DNA from: JAFDWI01 sp964595905
Lineage (GTDB): Bacteria > Actinomycetota > Acidimicrobiia > Acidimicrobiales > Iamiaceae
Length of the DNA stretch: 40,903 nt
Direction of reading: 5' to 3'
NCBI GenBank assembly: GCA_964595905.1
Contig: CAZQSU010000016.1
Location: 1 to 40,903 of the forward strand
The translations under genes were made by a program, and so were the position numbers. This document shows positions 24,108-31,681 of the stretch, one piece after another (the stretch's first letter is position 1; every line of letters begins with the position of its first letter). The notes under the pieces are model-generated. The model searched no databases. It was not told where the DNA came from and was given only the letters and a program-made list of their open reading frames with translations.

Positions 24108-25796
24108 TCAGGTGCGCCTGAGGATCAACAGTGCGATGTCGTCGTTCCGCTGATCGAGTGGCTGCACCCGGTCGGCTTCGATCAACAGATGATCGGCCAG
24201 GTCCGTCGCGGTGGCGGACTTCGACCACGCCGAGGCCACGAGGGCCGCCAACTCGTCGTCGGTGAGGTGGTGGGGCGGCGCCACATCGGTGATGCCGTCG
24301 GTGTAGAACACGACCGCATCGCCGTGTTCGAGCCGCGTCGTCGTCGCCACGTTCCGGACGGTGAGATCGGTGCCGAGCAGCATGCCGTACTCACCGAAGG
24401 GTTCGATCGTGCCGTCCGCGCGGCAGAGCAGCGGTTGCGGGTGCCCGCCGAGCGCACAGGTGAGTTCGACGCCGTCGTCGGCGATCCGCTCGATCGAGGC
24501 CACGGCGGCCGTGCAGAAGACCTCGTCGTCGGCGCTCCGCAGGGCCCGGTTGAGCCAGTCGAGGATCTGCACCGGGGTGTCGCCGTGCCACGCGCTCATC
24601 CGGAAACTGTGACGGACCACGCCGGCCCGAGCCGCCGCGGTGGGACCGCGTCCGCAGATGTCCGCGACGAGCATCGACCAGTGGTCGTGCCCCGCGGCGA
24701 CCATGTCGTAGACGTCGCCGCCGACGTCCACGCCGGCGGTTCCCGAGCGATGGCGCGCGGTCACCTCGAAGCCCGGTATCGTCGGCAACTCGTCGGGGAG
24801 CAGGGACTCCTGGAAGACCATCGCCAGTTCCTGGTTGCGTTCGTCTTCGAGCAACGGAACGCAGGTCACCGCGATCCGGGCGGCCATCTGCGAGAGCCAG
24901 GCCACCTCGTCGTCGGAGAAGGATGCGAGTTCCGGCCCGCGGAGCAGGTGGATCACCCCGAAGGGCTGCCCGCCGGAGAACAGCGGCAGCGTCAACGACG
25001 CGTGGACCCCGTGGTCGAGCAACGAGCGGTTCGTGTCGACGCAGAAACCCAGTTCGACGATCGATGTCTCGTCGAGGCGATCCAGCCGGCTCCGGTGGCC
25101 GCTGGCGAGGACCGATGCGATGGCGGCCGGTGCGGTCGAGTCGAATTCGGCCGAGGTGTAACCGTTCCACACGGCCGCCGTCAACTCGTCGCTCGATCCC
25201 ACGGCGTTGCCGTCGAGCGCACCGTCACGGCCTTCGTTGCCCAGGTCGTTGGACAGGAACATACCGCACCAGTCCGCAGCCAGCGGAACCAACGATCCGG
25301 GAACGACCTCGAGCACCTCCGAGCCGGTCCGACAGCGACTGAGCGCGGCGTCGAGATCGGCGAGGAACCCGTTCAGCGGATTCGTTTCCGATGCCGCCAC
25401 CTGCCCGGCCACGCCGGGCGGGAACACGAGGGCCGGAACCCCCTCCGCGGATTCGAGCTCGGTGATGGTCCACACGGTGAGCCGGTCGGCGGAGCCGTCG
25501 AGTGCGGCGCGTTCCACCGTGTAGTGGCCGACGGATCCGTCGTGGTGGCGCAGCGAGACGTGGTGATGGGATCCGTCGGGCCGGGCCGAGTCCGCCGCCC
25601 CCGAGGCGAGGAGGAACTGCACCGTCCGTCTGGGTCCCTCGTCGCCCAACCACCCGAACATCTGGGTGGTCGTCGAATTCCACCGCAGGATCCTCCCGCT
25701 GCGGTCGGTGACGAGCACCGCGGCAACGAGGGCATCGAGAACCTTTCGGTCATCGATTGCGGAGTGCGGTCCATCGGGGGGAAGGAGGGGGGTCAT
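24108..25796 (-). CDS. PAS-GAF-PP2C phosphatase, RsbU-like regulator of the sigma-factor switch
   Basis: A 562-residue cytosolic protein. The N-terminal PAS domain (about 18-120, with VLVTDRSGRILRWNSTTTQM) is followed by a GAF domain (about 150-325) and a SpoIIE/RsbU-type PP2C phosphatase (about 345-560). Metal-binding Asp residues appear in VGGDVYDM, VADICGRG, FYTDGITD and RNDDIALL. By analogy to RsbU it would dephosphorylate the STAS antagonist when its sensor domains detect a signal, so freeing the sigma factor. It begins 109 bases downstream of the STAS gene, on the same strand. A TAGGCT box at 25858-25853 may be its own promoter. No SigF-type motif precedes it. Confidence 0.9.
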   Translation of the reverse strand: MTPLLPPDGPHSAIDDRKVLDALVAAVLVTDRSGRILRWNSTTTQMFGWLGDEGPRRTVQFLLASGAADSARPDGSHHHVSLRHHDGSVGHYTVERAALDGSADRLTVWTITELESAEGVPALVFPPGVAGQVAASETNPLNGFLADLDAALSRCRTGSEVLEVVPGSLVPLAADWCGMFLSNDLGNEGRDGALDGNAVGSSDELTAAVWNGYTSAEFDSTAPAAIASVLASGHRSRLDRLDETSIVELGFCVDTNRSLLDHGVHASLTLPLFSGGQPFGVIHLLRGPELASFSDDEVAWLSQMAARIAVTCVPLLEDERNQELAMVFQESLLPDELPTIPGFEVTARHRSGTAGVDVGGDVYDMVAAGHDHWSMLVADICGRGPTAAARAGVVRHSFRMSAWHGDTPVQILDWLNRALRSADDEVFCTAAVASIERIADDGVELTCALGGHPQPLLCRADGTIEPFGEYGMLLGTDLTVRNVATTTRLEHGDAVVFYTDGITDVAPPHHLTDDELAALVASAWSKSATATDLADHLLIEADRVQPLDQRNDDIALLILRRT

Positions 25797-25905
25797 CGGG
25801 AGAGGTGACAGCAGGGAGGTGTCGGTGGCCGTTGCCCGGGCGGCGTGTCGCGAGCCTACTACGCAGCACCGGCTGGTGTGCCGGAACTCACATGAACAAT
25901 CGATG

Positions 25906-26220
25906 TCAATCGAGGCTGATCAGATTGATCAGCCCGGATACCTCGAAGAGGTGCCGCAGCCGCTCCGGCGCACCCCGGACGGTCAACGAGGCGCCGTTCA
26001 TCGCGTGGAGTGCCCGGGCGAGCACGCTCAGACCTCGCGAGTCGAGAAACGTCACGGCGGACATGTCGAGGATCAGACCGGCCATGTCGGTCGAGATCAC
26101 CGACTCGATCACCTCCCACGCGCGGTCGCTGACCGACAGATCGAATTCACCGATGATCTCCACCACGGGAATCGGCAATTGCTCCACGACGCGCACATCG
26201 AACGGTTCCGGCATCGCCAT
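25906..26220 (-). CDS. STAS-domain anti-sigma factor antagonist (RsbV-like)
   Basis: A 104-residue single STAS domain. IPVVEIIGEFDLSVSDR, then the phosphorylation loop MSAVTFLDSRGLSVLARALH (Ser in DSRGL), show the family. The unphosphorylated form would bind the RsbW-like anti-sigma factor encoded divergently at 26504 and release the sigma factor; the phosphatase encoded next would reactivate it. ATG 26220 is chosen because GGAGG lies 8 bases upstream; ATG 26214 is possible. The gene is divergent from rsbW, with a 283-base intergenic region. Confidence 0.88.
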   Translation of the reverse strand: MAMPEPFDVRVVEQLPIPVVEIIGEFDLSVSDRAWEVIESVISTDMAGLILDMSAVTFLDSRGLSVLARALHAMNGASLTVRGAPERLRHLFEVSGLINLISLD

Positions 26221-26281
26221 ACTCGCAACCTCCAGTCACGTTCCTCTCGGGACGGGACTCTACCCGCCGGCGAGCCGATGA

Positions 26282-26304
26282 GGTATACCGGCTGCAGCGC
26301 TGCA
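26282..26304. other. Pair of palindromes between the STAS and rsbW genes
   Basis: GGTATACC (26282-26289) and the perfect 12-bp palindrome TGCAGCGCTGCA (26293-26304) lie 60-85 bases upstream of the STAS gene start. A third palindrome, GGTCATGACC (26462-26471), sits at the -35 position of the rsbW promoter. Possible operators; no regulator is known. The rest of this 283-base gap shows nothing I can name. Confidence 0.35.
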
Positions 26305-26490
26305 TATCTGATTGAAACCGGGTTGCGTCGGGCAGTGCGGCCGACATGGGAACCGTCGTCGCCACCAAGCCACGTCTCAGCATGCGCAGGTCGGTCCGGG
26401 GCAGGCCCGCGTACCAGGAGCATCCGACGTGGGCGCCCCGGTGATCGCCATGGCTGCCGGAGGTCATGACCCGCCGGTTCGCTCGTCCCG

Positions 26491-26496
26491 TAGGCT
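26491..26496 (+). promoter_or_regulatory. -10 box of rsbW (leaderless type)
   Basis: TAGGCT ends 7 bases before ATG 26504. It supports this start rather than upstream in-frame alternatives. The palindrome GGTCATGACC occupies the -35 position. Confidence 0.45.
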
Positions 26497-26503
26497 CTGG
26501 CCG

Positions 26504-26884
26504 ATGGCCCGATCCCGCGGTGACGTGCAGCGCACCGAGATCTCCGTACCGGCGGAGAACCGGCAGGTACGAGTACTGCGCCTGGTGGCGGCGAGCACCA
26601 TGTCGCTGTACGACTTCGGCGTCGACGCGGTGGAGGACGTCCGCTCGGCGGTCGATGAGAGCTGCGCGTTGGTGTTGGGCAGTCATGGCGCCGAAGGCCG
26701 TCTGAACCTGGCGCTCGACTGCGACGTCGACTGCATCTCGGTCGTGATCCGCGGTGACTTCGACGTCGCCCCGATACACGGCAACGAGGACGATCTCCGA
26801 GCCGAACAGATGCTGCGTCCGTTCGTCGACCGTTGTGAGATCGACCTGGTCCATCACCGCGTCTCCTTCGACGTCAACGTCTGA
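26504..26884 (+). CDS. rsbW: RsbW/UsfX-like anti-sigma factor with atypical ATP site
   Basis: A 126-residue GHKL-fold protein like the Ser/Thr-kinase anti-sigma factors. ISVPAENRQVRVLRLVAAST, then YDFGVDAVEDVRSAVDESCALVLG is the first half of the fold. The N box is unusual: in AVDESCALVL the Mg-binding Asn is absent, and no DxGxG box follows (GDFDVAPIHG is in its place). From memory, mycobacterial UsfX also lacks this Asn. It would bind the sigma factor encoded 136 bases downstream, but kinase activity towards the STAS protein needs proof. The start is fixed by TAGGCT 7 bases upstream. Confidence 0.8.
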   Translation: MARSRGDVQRTEISVPAENRQVRVLRLVAASTMSLYDFGVDAVEDVRSAVDESCALVLGSHGAEGRLNLALDCDVDCISVVIRGDFDVAPIHGNEDDLRAEQMLRPFVDRCEIDLVHHRVSFDVNV

Positions 26885-26961
26885 ACTCGCCGCGATCTCG
26901 GGATCGCCGGGTCACCCCGGCGACGCGGAGGCCCAGGCCAGAGGTCCATTCGCTCGGATTC

Positions 26962-26987
26962 GTTTGGCACCCGTGCAGGTGGGGAAG
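26962..26987 (+). promoter_or_regulatory. SigF-type autoregulatory promoter of the sigma-factor gene
   Basis: GTTT (26962-26965), 16 bases, GGGAAG (26982-26987), 33 bases before ATG 27021, reading GTTTGG ... GGGGAAG. A TAGGCT box (26997-27002) just downstream could be a second, housekeeping promoter. Positive autoregulation of the sigma gene is inferred. Confidence 0.65.
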
Positions 26988-27020
26988 CGCAGCTTCTAGG
27001 CTCTGATCAAGGAGTGAACC

Positions 27021-27872
27021 ATGCCCACGAGTACCGTCCGAACGCAGCATCGGTCGATCACGGAGGGGGCGACCGACGAGGAACGAGCATTTGCACGACG
27101 CACGTTGCCACGCAACGGCGATGCCCCGGGGGTCGACCCCGATCTGTGGCTGCTGCACGTGGAGTACGCCACCCGGGCGACGCCTGAGCTCCGCAACCGC
27201 CTGGTCGAGGAGTACCAGGGCTATGCGCTCGCCATGGCGCGCCGGATGCACCGTGACGGTGAGCCCATCGAGGATCTCCGTCAGGTCGCGTTCGAGGCGC
27301 TCCTGCTGGCGCTCGAACGATTCGAACCGGCCCGGGGCTGCCCGTTTCTCGGATTCGCCTCGTTGACGATCAACGGCGCGTTGAAGCGTCACTACCGGGA
27401 CTACGGCTGGCTGATGCGGGTTCCGCGGCGCGTGCACGAGTTGGCCGCGCCGATCCGTCGGGCGACCGACTCGCTCACGACCGAACTCGGCCGCGCTCCC
27501 ACATTGGAGGAGATCGCCGCCGAACTGGAGATCGATGTCGAGACGCTGCTCGAGGCCCAGGAGGCCGAACGGGCCCGCAGCCTCGGGCCGCTGTCGGTCC
27601 TGTCGAACACCGAGAACGGCGGTTTCGAGCGCGACACGCTCGGCGCCCGTGACCCCGGCTTCGATCGCAGCACCGATCTGATCGACTTGCGTCGCGCGCT
27701 CGACGATCTCGACGAGCGCGACCGCGAGTTGGTCGGGATGTACTACTTCGAGGAACGCACCCAGAGCGAGATCGCCGCCTCGATCGGCGTCTCCCAGATG
27801 CAGGTGTCACGGTTGCTGCACTCGATCACCCGACGCCTCGCCGGCAAGGTGGGTGCCCTCGCAGGCACCTGA
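27021..27872 (+). CDS. sigF: SigB/SigF-type general-stress sigma factor
   Basis: A 283-residue group 3 sigma-70 factor. Region 2: RLVEEYQGYALAMARRMHRD, then GEPIEDLRQVAFEALLLALE (2.1-2.3) and FLGFASLTINGALKRHYRDY (2.4). Region 3: RRVHELAAPIRRATDSLTTE and LGRAPTLEEIAAELEID. Region 4: LDERDRELVGMYYFEERTQS, then EIAASIGVSQMQVSRLLHSI, the helix-turn-helix that reads the -35 box. The long N-terminal extension of about 45 residues is unusual. It is preceded by a SigF-type motif and a GGAG site, and by its probable anti-sigma gene 136 bases upstream. It should recognise GTTT ... GGGNAG, as found before ten units here. Confidence 0.93.
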   Translation: MPTSTVRTQHRSITEGATDEERAFARRTLPRNGDAPGVDPDLWLLHVEYATRATPELRNRLVEEYQGYALAMARRMHRDGEPIEDLRQVAFEALLLALERFEPARGCPFLGFASLTINGALKRHYRDYGWLMRVPRRVHELAAPIRRATDSLTTELGRAPTLEEIAAELEIDVETLLEAQEAERARSLGPLSVLSNTENGGFERDTLGARDPGFDRSTDLIDLRRALDDLDERDRELVGMYYFEERTQSEIAASIGVSQMQVSRLLHSITRRLAGKVGALAGT

Positions 27873-27912
27873 TCGGGGGCCCGCACCGGTGACCCGACCC
27901 TCGAGATGGCGG

Positions 27913-28104
27913 TCACTCGGGTTTCGTCGAGGTCTCCGGCGCCGACCCGGGTTCGTCCGGCGGTGACGCGGCGGGCTCGTCGGCCTCTTCGTACGCGATG
28001 GCGACCTGTTCGGCCTTGCCCTCGTGCTCCATGCTCCGGTCGTCGTTCCAGTAGCCGAGCTTGCGCCTCGCCCACGCCATGAAATGCTGGAAGTTGCTGG
28101 CCAT
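27913..28104 (-). CDS. Small CsbD-like stress protein with disordered acidic tail
   Basis: A 63-residue protein. MASNFQHFMAWARRKLGYWN, then EHEGKAEQVAIAYEE resembles CsbD, a small SigB-dependent protein of Bacillus: the Trp and Leu of helix 1 and the EGK-EQ motif are in place. The rest is Pro/Glu/Ala-rich and probably disordered. The ATG at 28104 is preferred over GTG 28113 because GAGG lies before it. Its 3' end meets the sigma gene tail to tail, and a GATT-type SigF promoter lies upstream. Confidence 0.65.
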   Translation of the reverse strand: MASNFQHFMAWARRKLGYWNDDRSMEHEGKAEQVAIAYEEADEPAASPPDEPGSAPETSTKPE

Positions 28105-28155
28105 CGGGTTCACCTCGTCGGGTACTCGGACCCATCGTTGTCGCTACGCGATGGC

Positions 28156-28180
28156 CTTCCCCGAAGACCGGGACGCAATC
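28156..28180 (-). promoter_or_regulatory. SigF-type promoter (GATT variant) of the CsbD-like gene
   Basis: GATT (28180-28177), 15 bases, GGGAAG (28161-28156), 51 bases before ATG 28104. It shares GATTGCG ... GGGGAAG with the Rho_N gene promoter. Confidence 0.5.
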
Positions 28181-28181
28181 A

Positions 28182-28217
28182 GATGGCACGGGTGCTCGCG
28201 ATGGCACGGGTGCTCGA
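28182..28217. repeat. 18-bp tandem duplication
   Basis: GATGGCACGGGTGCTCGC (28182-28199) is repeated at once at 28200-28217 with one mismatch. It abuts the -35 of the CsbD-like promoter, in the 155-base gap that otherwise holds nothing else. It could be slippage or a binding site pair. Confidence 0.75.
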
Positions 28218-28259
28218 GCGCTCTCCGACGGGCGCGGTCCCCGAAGGGCCGTTCCGACC

Positions 28260-28634
28260 TCAGGGTCCGGCGAGGCGCGAGCGGTGGTCGTCGATGGCCC
28301 GCTGCAGCGCACCCATCATGGCCGGATCGGTGACCTCGACGCCGTAGTACCTGCTCGTCGGACGGGTTCCGGGTTGGGTGAAGCGCACCGAGGCGCTACA
28401 GCGGACGTCACCGATCGTGATGGTCACCGGCGATCCGCGGACGACATCCGGACGGTTGGTCGATTCGAAACCGATGCCCGTCAGAGAGATGTTGGTGGTC
28501 GTCGCCCGACAGGTCCGGTCACGGCGCGGCCAGCGACGGCGCTCCGTCGGCGACCAACGCAGGGTCATCTCGACCGGATAGCGCCGCGCGATGCGACGCT
28601 GGTAGTGCAACGGGGTCACGTTGTCCGGGAGCAT
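28260..28634 (-). CDS. PilZ-domain protein, probable c-di-GMP receptor
   Basis: A 124-residue single-domain PilZ-like protein. Near the N-terminus QRRIARRYPVEMTLRW gives the RxxxR arginine motif and TTNISLTGIGFEST the (D/N)xSxxG motif that together bind cyclic di-GMP; YYGVEVTDPAMMGALQRAI closes the barrel and gives the C-terminal helix. It would act by binding a partner protein, none of which is evident next to it. The ATG at 28634 has a poor ribosome site. A TACGCT box at 28688-28683 may be the promoter. Confidence 0.75.
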   Translation of the reverse strand: MLPDNVTPLHYQRRIARRYPVEMTLRWSPTERRRWPRRDRTCRATTTNISLTGIGFESTNRPDVVRGSPVTITIGDVRCSASVRFTQPGTRPTSRYYGVEVTDPAMMGALQRAIDDHRSRLAGP

Positions 28635-28844
28635 CGTCACGTCTGTGATCCTCGGTTCATGGTGCAGGGGCCGCGACGCCAAGCGTACCGCCCCACCCGT
28701 GTCTGTGCATTCGCACCCGGCAGGAGGTGCCGGAGCCACGCCGGTGCTGCTGTTCCATCGGTCACCGATCTGGCGGGCACCGACGGTGCGGGGGCAGGAT
28801 GGCCTCATCGAACGACAGCATGCGAACGAGGAGACGCCCACACC

Positions 28845-29303
28845 ATGGAACCGAGAATGAAGCAACCCATCGCTGCTCTGCCCGGAGCGATGGAGGCGAT
28901 GATGGGCCTGATCACCTCGATCGGAAAGTCGGGTCTCGACGAGTCGGTCAAACTCCTCGTCGACCTGCGAGCGTCGCAGATCAACGGCTGTGCGTTCTGC
29001 GTCGACATGCACGCGAAGGAGATGCGGGACGCGGGCGAGAGTGACGAACGGATCTTCTCGGTGGCGGCCTGGCGGGAGACCGACCGGTACACCGACGCGG
29101 AACGCATCGCCCTGGAGATGACCGAGGCCGTGACCCGGATGGCCGACCGGCCCGACCCGGTGTCGGACGAGCTGTGGGAGCGGGCCACGAAGGCGTTCGA
29201 GGAGCGCCAGCTCGCCGGCCTGCTGGTCGCGATCGCGACGATCAACGTGTGGAACCACGTCAACGTGGCCACCCACCAGCCTCCGGGCGCCTCCCACCGC
29301 TGA
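28845..29303 (+). CDS. Carboxymuconolactone decarboxylase/AhpD-like protein
   Basis: A 152-residue all-helical protein of the AhpD-like family. The active-site pair C49-x-x-C52 with H56 is in NGCAFCVDMHAKEMRD, the AhpD signature for disulfide reduction of peroxiredoxin or hydroperoxide; WRETDRYTDAERIALEMTEA is the usual following helix. No peroxiredoxin gene is adjacent. The annotated ATG follows GAGGAG by 12 bases, which is long; ATG 28857 is possible. A role in peroxide defence is likely. It ends 10 bases from the convergent PadR gene. No SigF-type motif was seen upstream; the 210 bases before it hold nothing more. Confidence 0.82.
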   Translation: MEPRMKQPIAALPGAMEAMMGLITSIGKSGLDESVKLLVDLRASQINGCAFCVDMHAKEMRDAGESDERIFSVAAWRETDRYTDAERIALEMTEAVTRMADRPDPVSDELWERATKAFEERQLAGLLVAIATINVWNHVNVATHQPPGASHR

Positions 29304-29313
29304 ACGGCGCCGG

Positions 29314-29976
29314 TCAGTCGTCGGCGGAACGGGCCCGGGGCCCGAAGACCTCCTCGCCGCTCCACGGCGGGTCCGTGGTGGCCTGCCAGTCGTGGGTGAC
29401 TCCGGCCGCCCACGTGGCCCATTCCTCGATCGCCTCGTACAGGTCGAGCACCAGACGGATCGACAACGCGTTCACCGGCTCGCGTCGGGCGATCATCGGA
29501 TCATCGGTCGAGCGGGTCTCGGCGGTGTGGACCAGCGCGTGGCGTTCCGACTCGGCCTGGCGCCGCATCCGATCGATCGTGGTCCGGAGCTGCTCGGCCG
29601 TGCCGCATTCGGCGAAGAACACCCGGAGCAGGCTCTCCAGCTCGAACACCGGTGCACCGCCTTCGGTGTCGAGCCAGCGTTCCAGTGCCGCGCGGCCTTC
29701 GGGCGTGATGCGGTAGACGGTCCGTGGGCGCCGCCCCGTGGCGCCCGGCTCTGCGACCGCGTAGCCCGCCGCGACCAGGGCCTTGGGTTCGTCGTAGAGC
29801 TTGCGTTCGGCGCGTTGCCAGAACCAGCGGATCGAGCGTTGCATCTGCTTGGCCAACTCGTAGGTCGTCCAGGGACGCTGGGCCAACAGGCCCAGGATCG
29901 CCGCACGGGTCGGGTCGAGCTCCGGTGGCGGGGACGACGGTGTCGCCGACCTCGGTGCTTCACTGGCTTGGGTCAC
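29314..29976 (-). CDS. PadR-family transcriptional regulator
   Basis: A 220-residue PadR-type repressor. The N-terminal winged helix contains RAAILGLLAQRPWTTYELAK, then LYDEPKALVAAGYAVAE and TVYRITPEGRAALERWL (about 25-105), and the C-terminal helical domain for dimerisation occupies the rest (MRRQAESERHALVH). The GTG at 29976 is chosen because GAGGAG lies 5 bases before it. It is divergent from a lipoprotein gene, which it may regulate; the 219-base gap contains AGTATA (30144-30149), a shared -10-like site on both strands. Ligand unknown. Confidence 0.85.
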   Translation of the reverse strand: MTQASEAPRSATPSSPPPELDPTRAAILGLLAQRPWTTYELAKQMQRSIRWFWQRAERKLYDEPKALVAAGYAVAEPGATGRRPRTVYRITPEGRAALERWLDTEGGAPVFELESLLRVFFAECGTAEQLRTTIDRMRRQAESERHALVHTAETRSTDDPMIARREPVNALSIRLVLDLYEAIEEWATWAAGVTHDWQATTDPPWSGEEVFGPRARSADD

Positions 29977-30195
29977 TGCGACTCCTCGAGAGGTTGAACG
30001 GCAACGGGGTCCGTCACCGGCCGGGTCCGCTCCGTCGAACGTCGACGCGGGTCCCAGCATGGCAGACACGCGAACGACCGGGCGCGGAGGTGCTCCCCGA
30101 CGCGGGCTGCGCCTGATACCGTCCGAAGCACCATGCCCATTGCAGTATAGGGGTGCGCCGACGAAACCGGCGGCCCTTCCCCCTCGGAGGTCCAC

Positions 30196-30840
30196 ATGTC
30201 AACCGTCCCTGCGACCCGCCCGGGTCGTTCCCACCAGTCCACCACCCGGGTCTTCGGGCTCTTCGCGATCGTCGCCGCGGCAGCGCTGTTGCTCGCGGGA
30301 TGCGGCGGCTCGGGATCGTCCGCTCGCCCGGCGGATGACGCCGACGGAACCGAGGCCACCCAGCCGGCGGGTGACACCACGGTGGCCGACCCGTTCGCGA
30401 AACCCGAGCCGGAACTCGCCGAACTCGGCAAGCCTGCCAAGGTGGGCGACGTGGACGAGGGCAAGTACGTGACCATCACCATCGAAAAGGTCCTCGGGTC
30501 GGAGGCCGACGAGGCGGATCCGTCCAGCCTGCGGGTCAGTCTCGCGGCGACCGCCGAAGCGAACGCCGCAATCGAGCTCTCCGGTGGCGTCTGGTGCAAA
30601 GGCGCCGACGACGAGGTGCCCCAGGGCGGCACGCTCGGCGGCGACGACTGGGACACCTTCGCCAGTGGCGGCATGGTCAGCTTCCAGAAAGGCGCACCCT
30701 CACCGACCGAACCGCTGATCGTACGGGTCCCCAGTGACTGCGAGGAGCCGGCGCTGCAACTCACCCCGGCGACGATCGAGGGGATGCTGGCGTCCGGCGC
30801 GACACCCGTGCGTTGGAACCTGCCCGATGTCGGCAACTGA
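30196..30840 (+). CDS. Putative lipoprotein of unknown function
   Basis: A 214-residue exported lipoprotein. The signal peptide ends in a lipobox LLAGC (Cys at 36), after a basic N-terminus and the hydrophobic core FAIVAAAALLLAG. After a disordered Ser/Asp/Thr region, the domain from about 75 contains KYVTITIEKVLGSEADE and looks like an Ig-like or DUF4352-type domain. The ATG has GGAGG 6 bases upstream. The gene overlaps the next one by 14 bases, so they may be co-translated. Confidence 0.78.
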   Translation: MSTVPATRPGRSHQSTTRVFGLFAIVAAAALLLAGCGGSGSSARPADDADGTEATQPAGDTTVADPFAKPEPELAELGKPAKVGDVDEGKYVTITIEKVLGSEADEADPSSLRVSLAATAEANAAIELSGGVWCKGADDEVPQGGTLGGDDWDTFASGGMVSFQKGAPSPTEPLIVRVPSDCEEPALQLTPATIEGMLASGATPVRWNLPDVGN

Positions 30841-31642
30841 TTCGTCGTCATCGACTCGACCGTCCGACACGCAGGCGACGGCACTGGTGACCGTCGCACA
30901 TCCCGACGACGAGTCGTTCGGCTGCGCGACCTCGATCGCGTGGCTGGTCGACCGCGGGTTCCGGGTGGTCGTCGCGTGCGCGACCCGAGGTGAGGCGGGG
31001 GAGGACACGACCGGGCTCGGCCGCAGCGGCGAGGAGCTCGGCGCCCTCCGTGAAGGCGAGCTGCACGCCGCCGGCGACCGACTCGGCGTCGACTCGGTCG
31101 AGCTGCTCGGCTTCGCGGATTCGGGTTGGGACGGACCACACCCGGACCGCGCGCTGGTCGGCTCGCACGCCGCGGCGGTCGAGGCCGTGGCGACGCGACT
31201 CCGCCGGGACCGCCCGGTCGTGGTCGTGACGTTGGATCCGACCGGCTCCGACGGTCACCGCGACCATGCCGCGATCGGACGGGCGACGACCGAAGCGTTC
31301 GAATCGGTCGTCGACTGGGACGCCTCGCTCTATCACTGGTGCCTTCCACGCTCGTTGATGGCCCGGTGGACCGCGGTCGAGTCGGGGCGCGACCCGGCGA
31401 GCGTCTATCTCGAGATCGAGATGGGGCGTGCCGACGACGAGATCACGACCGTCATCGACGGACGGGCGCTCCGGCCCCGGGTCGAGGCGGCGATCAGTTG
31501 TCACGGCACGCAACGGTCGCCCTACGACGGGCTGTCGCAGGAACTGCGTGACGCGTTCGTCGACGCCGACCACCTGGTCCGGGTGCACCCACCGTGGACC
31601 GGCGGCTCGACGGAGTCGTCGTTGTGGCCCCTCGGGGCGTGA
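30827..31642 (+). CDS. PIG-L family deacetylase
   Basis: A 271-residue zinc-dependent N-deacetylase related to MshB and Mca. The motif AHPDDESFGCATSIAWL (about 24-40) binds Zn2+ and provides the catalytic Asp; the third zinc ligand is in GSDGHRDHAAIGRA. LEIEMGRADDEITTVIDGRA and VEAAISCHGTQRSPYD are typical of later strands. MshB deacetylates GlcNAc-inositol in mycothiol synthesis and Mca cleaves mycothiol conjugates; which, if either, applies is not shown. It overlaps the lipoprotein gene by 14 bases. It faces the ABC transporter with a 39-base gap holding palindrome CGCTGATCAGCG (31651-31662). Confidence 0.85.
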   Translation: MSATDSSSSTRPSDTQATALVTVAHPDDESFGCATSIAWLVDRGFRVVVACATRGEAGEDTTGLGRSGEELGALREGELHAAGDRLGVDSVELLGFADSGWDGPHPDRALVGSHAAAVEAVATRLRRDRPVVVVTLDPTGSDGHRDHAAIGRATTEAFESVVDWDASLYHWCLPRSLMARWTAVESGRDPASVYLEIEMGRADDEITTVIDGRALRPRVEAAISCHGTQRSPYDGLSQELRDAFVDADHLVRVHPPWTGGSTESSLWPLGA

Positions 31643-31681
31643 CCGACCGACGCTGATCAGCGCACCGGTACCGAGTACCGC

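Noticed and set aside
24189..25808. 539-codon open frame opposite the PP2C phosphatase
   Set aside because: It is a complement reading of a well-supported multidomain gene and contains only low-complexity Arg/His/Gly sequence.
27873..27912. Terminator between the sigma gene and the CsbD-like gene
   Set aside because: Only competing 6-bp stems (GTGACC/GGTCAC and ACCCGA/TCGGGT) are present, too weak to support a call.
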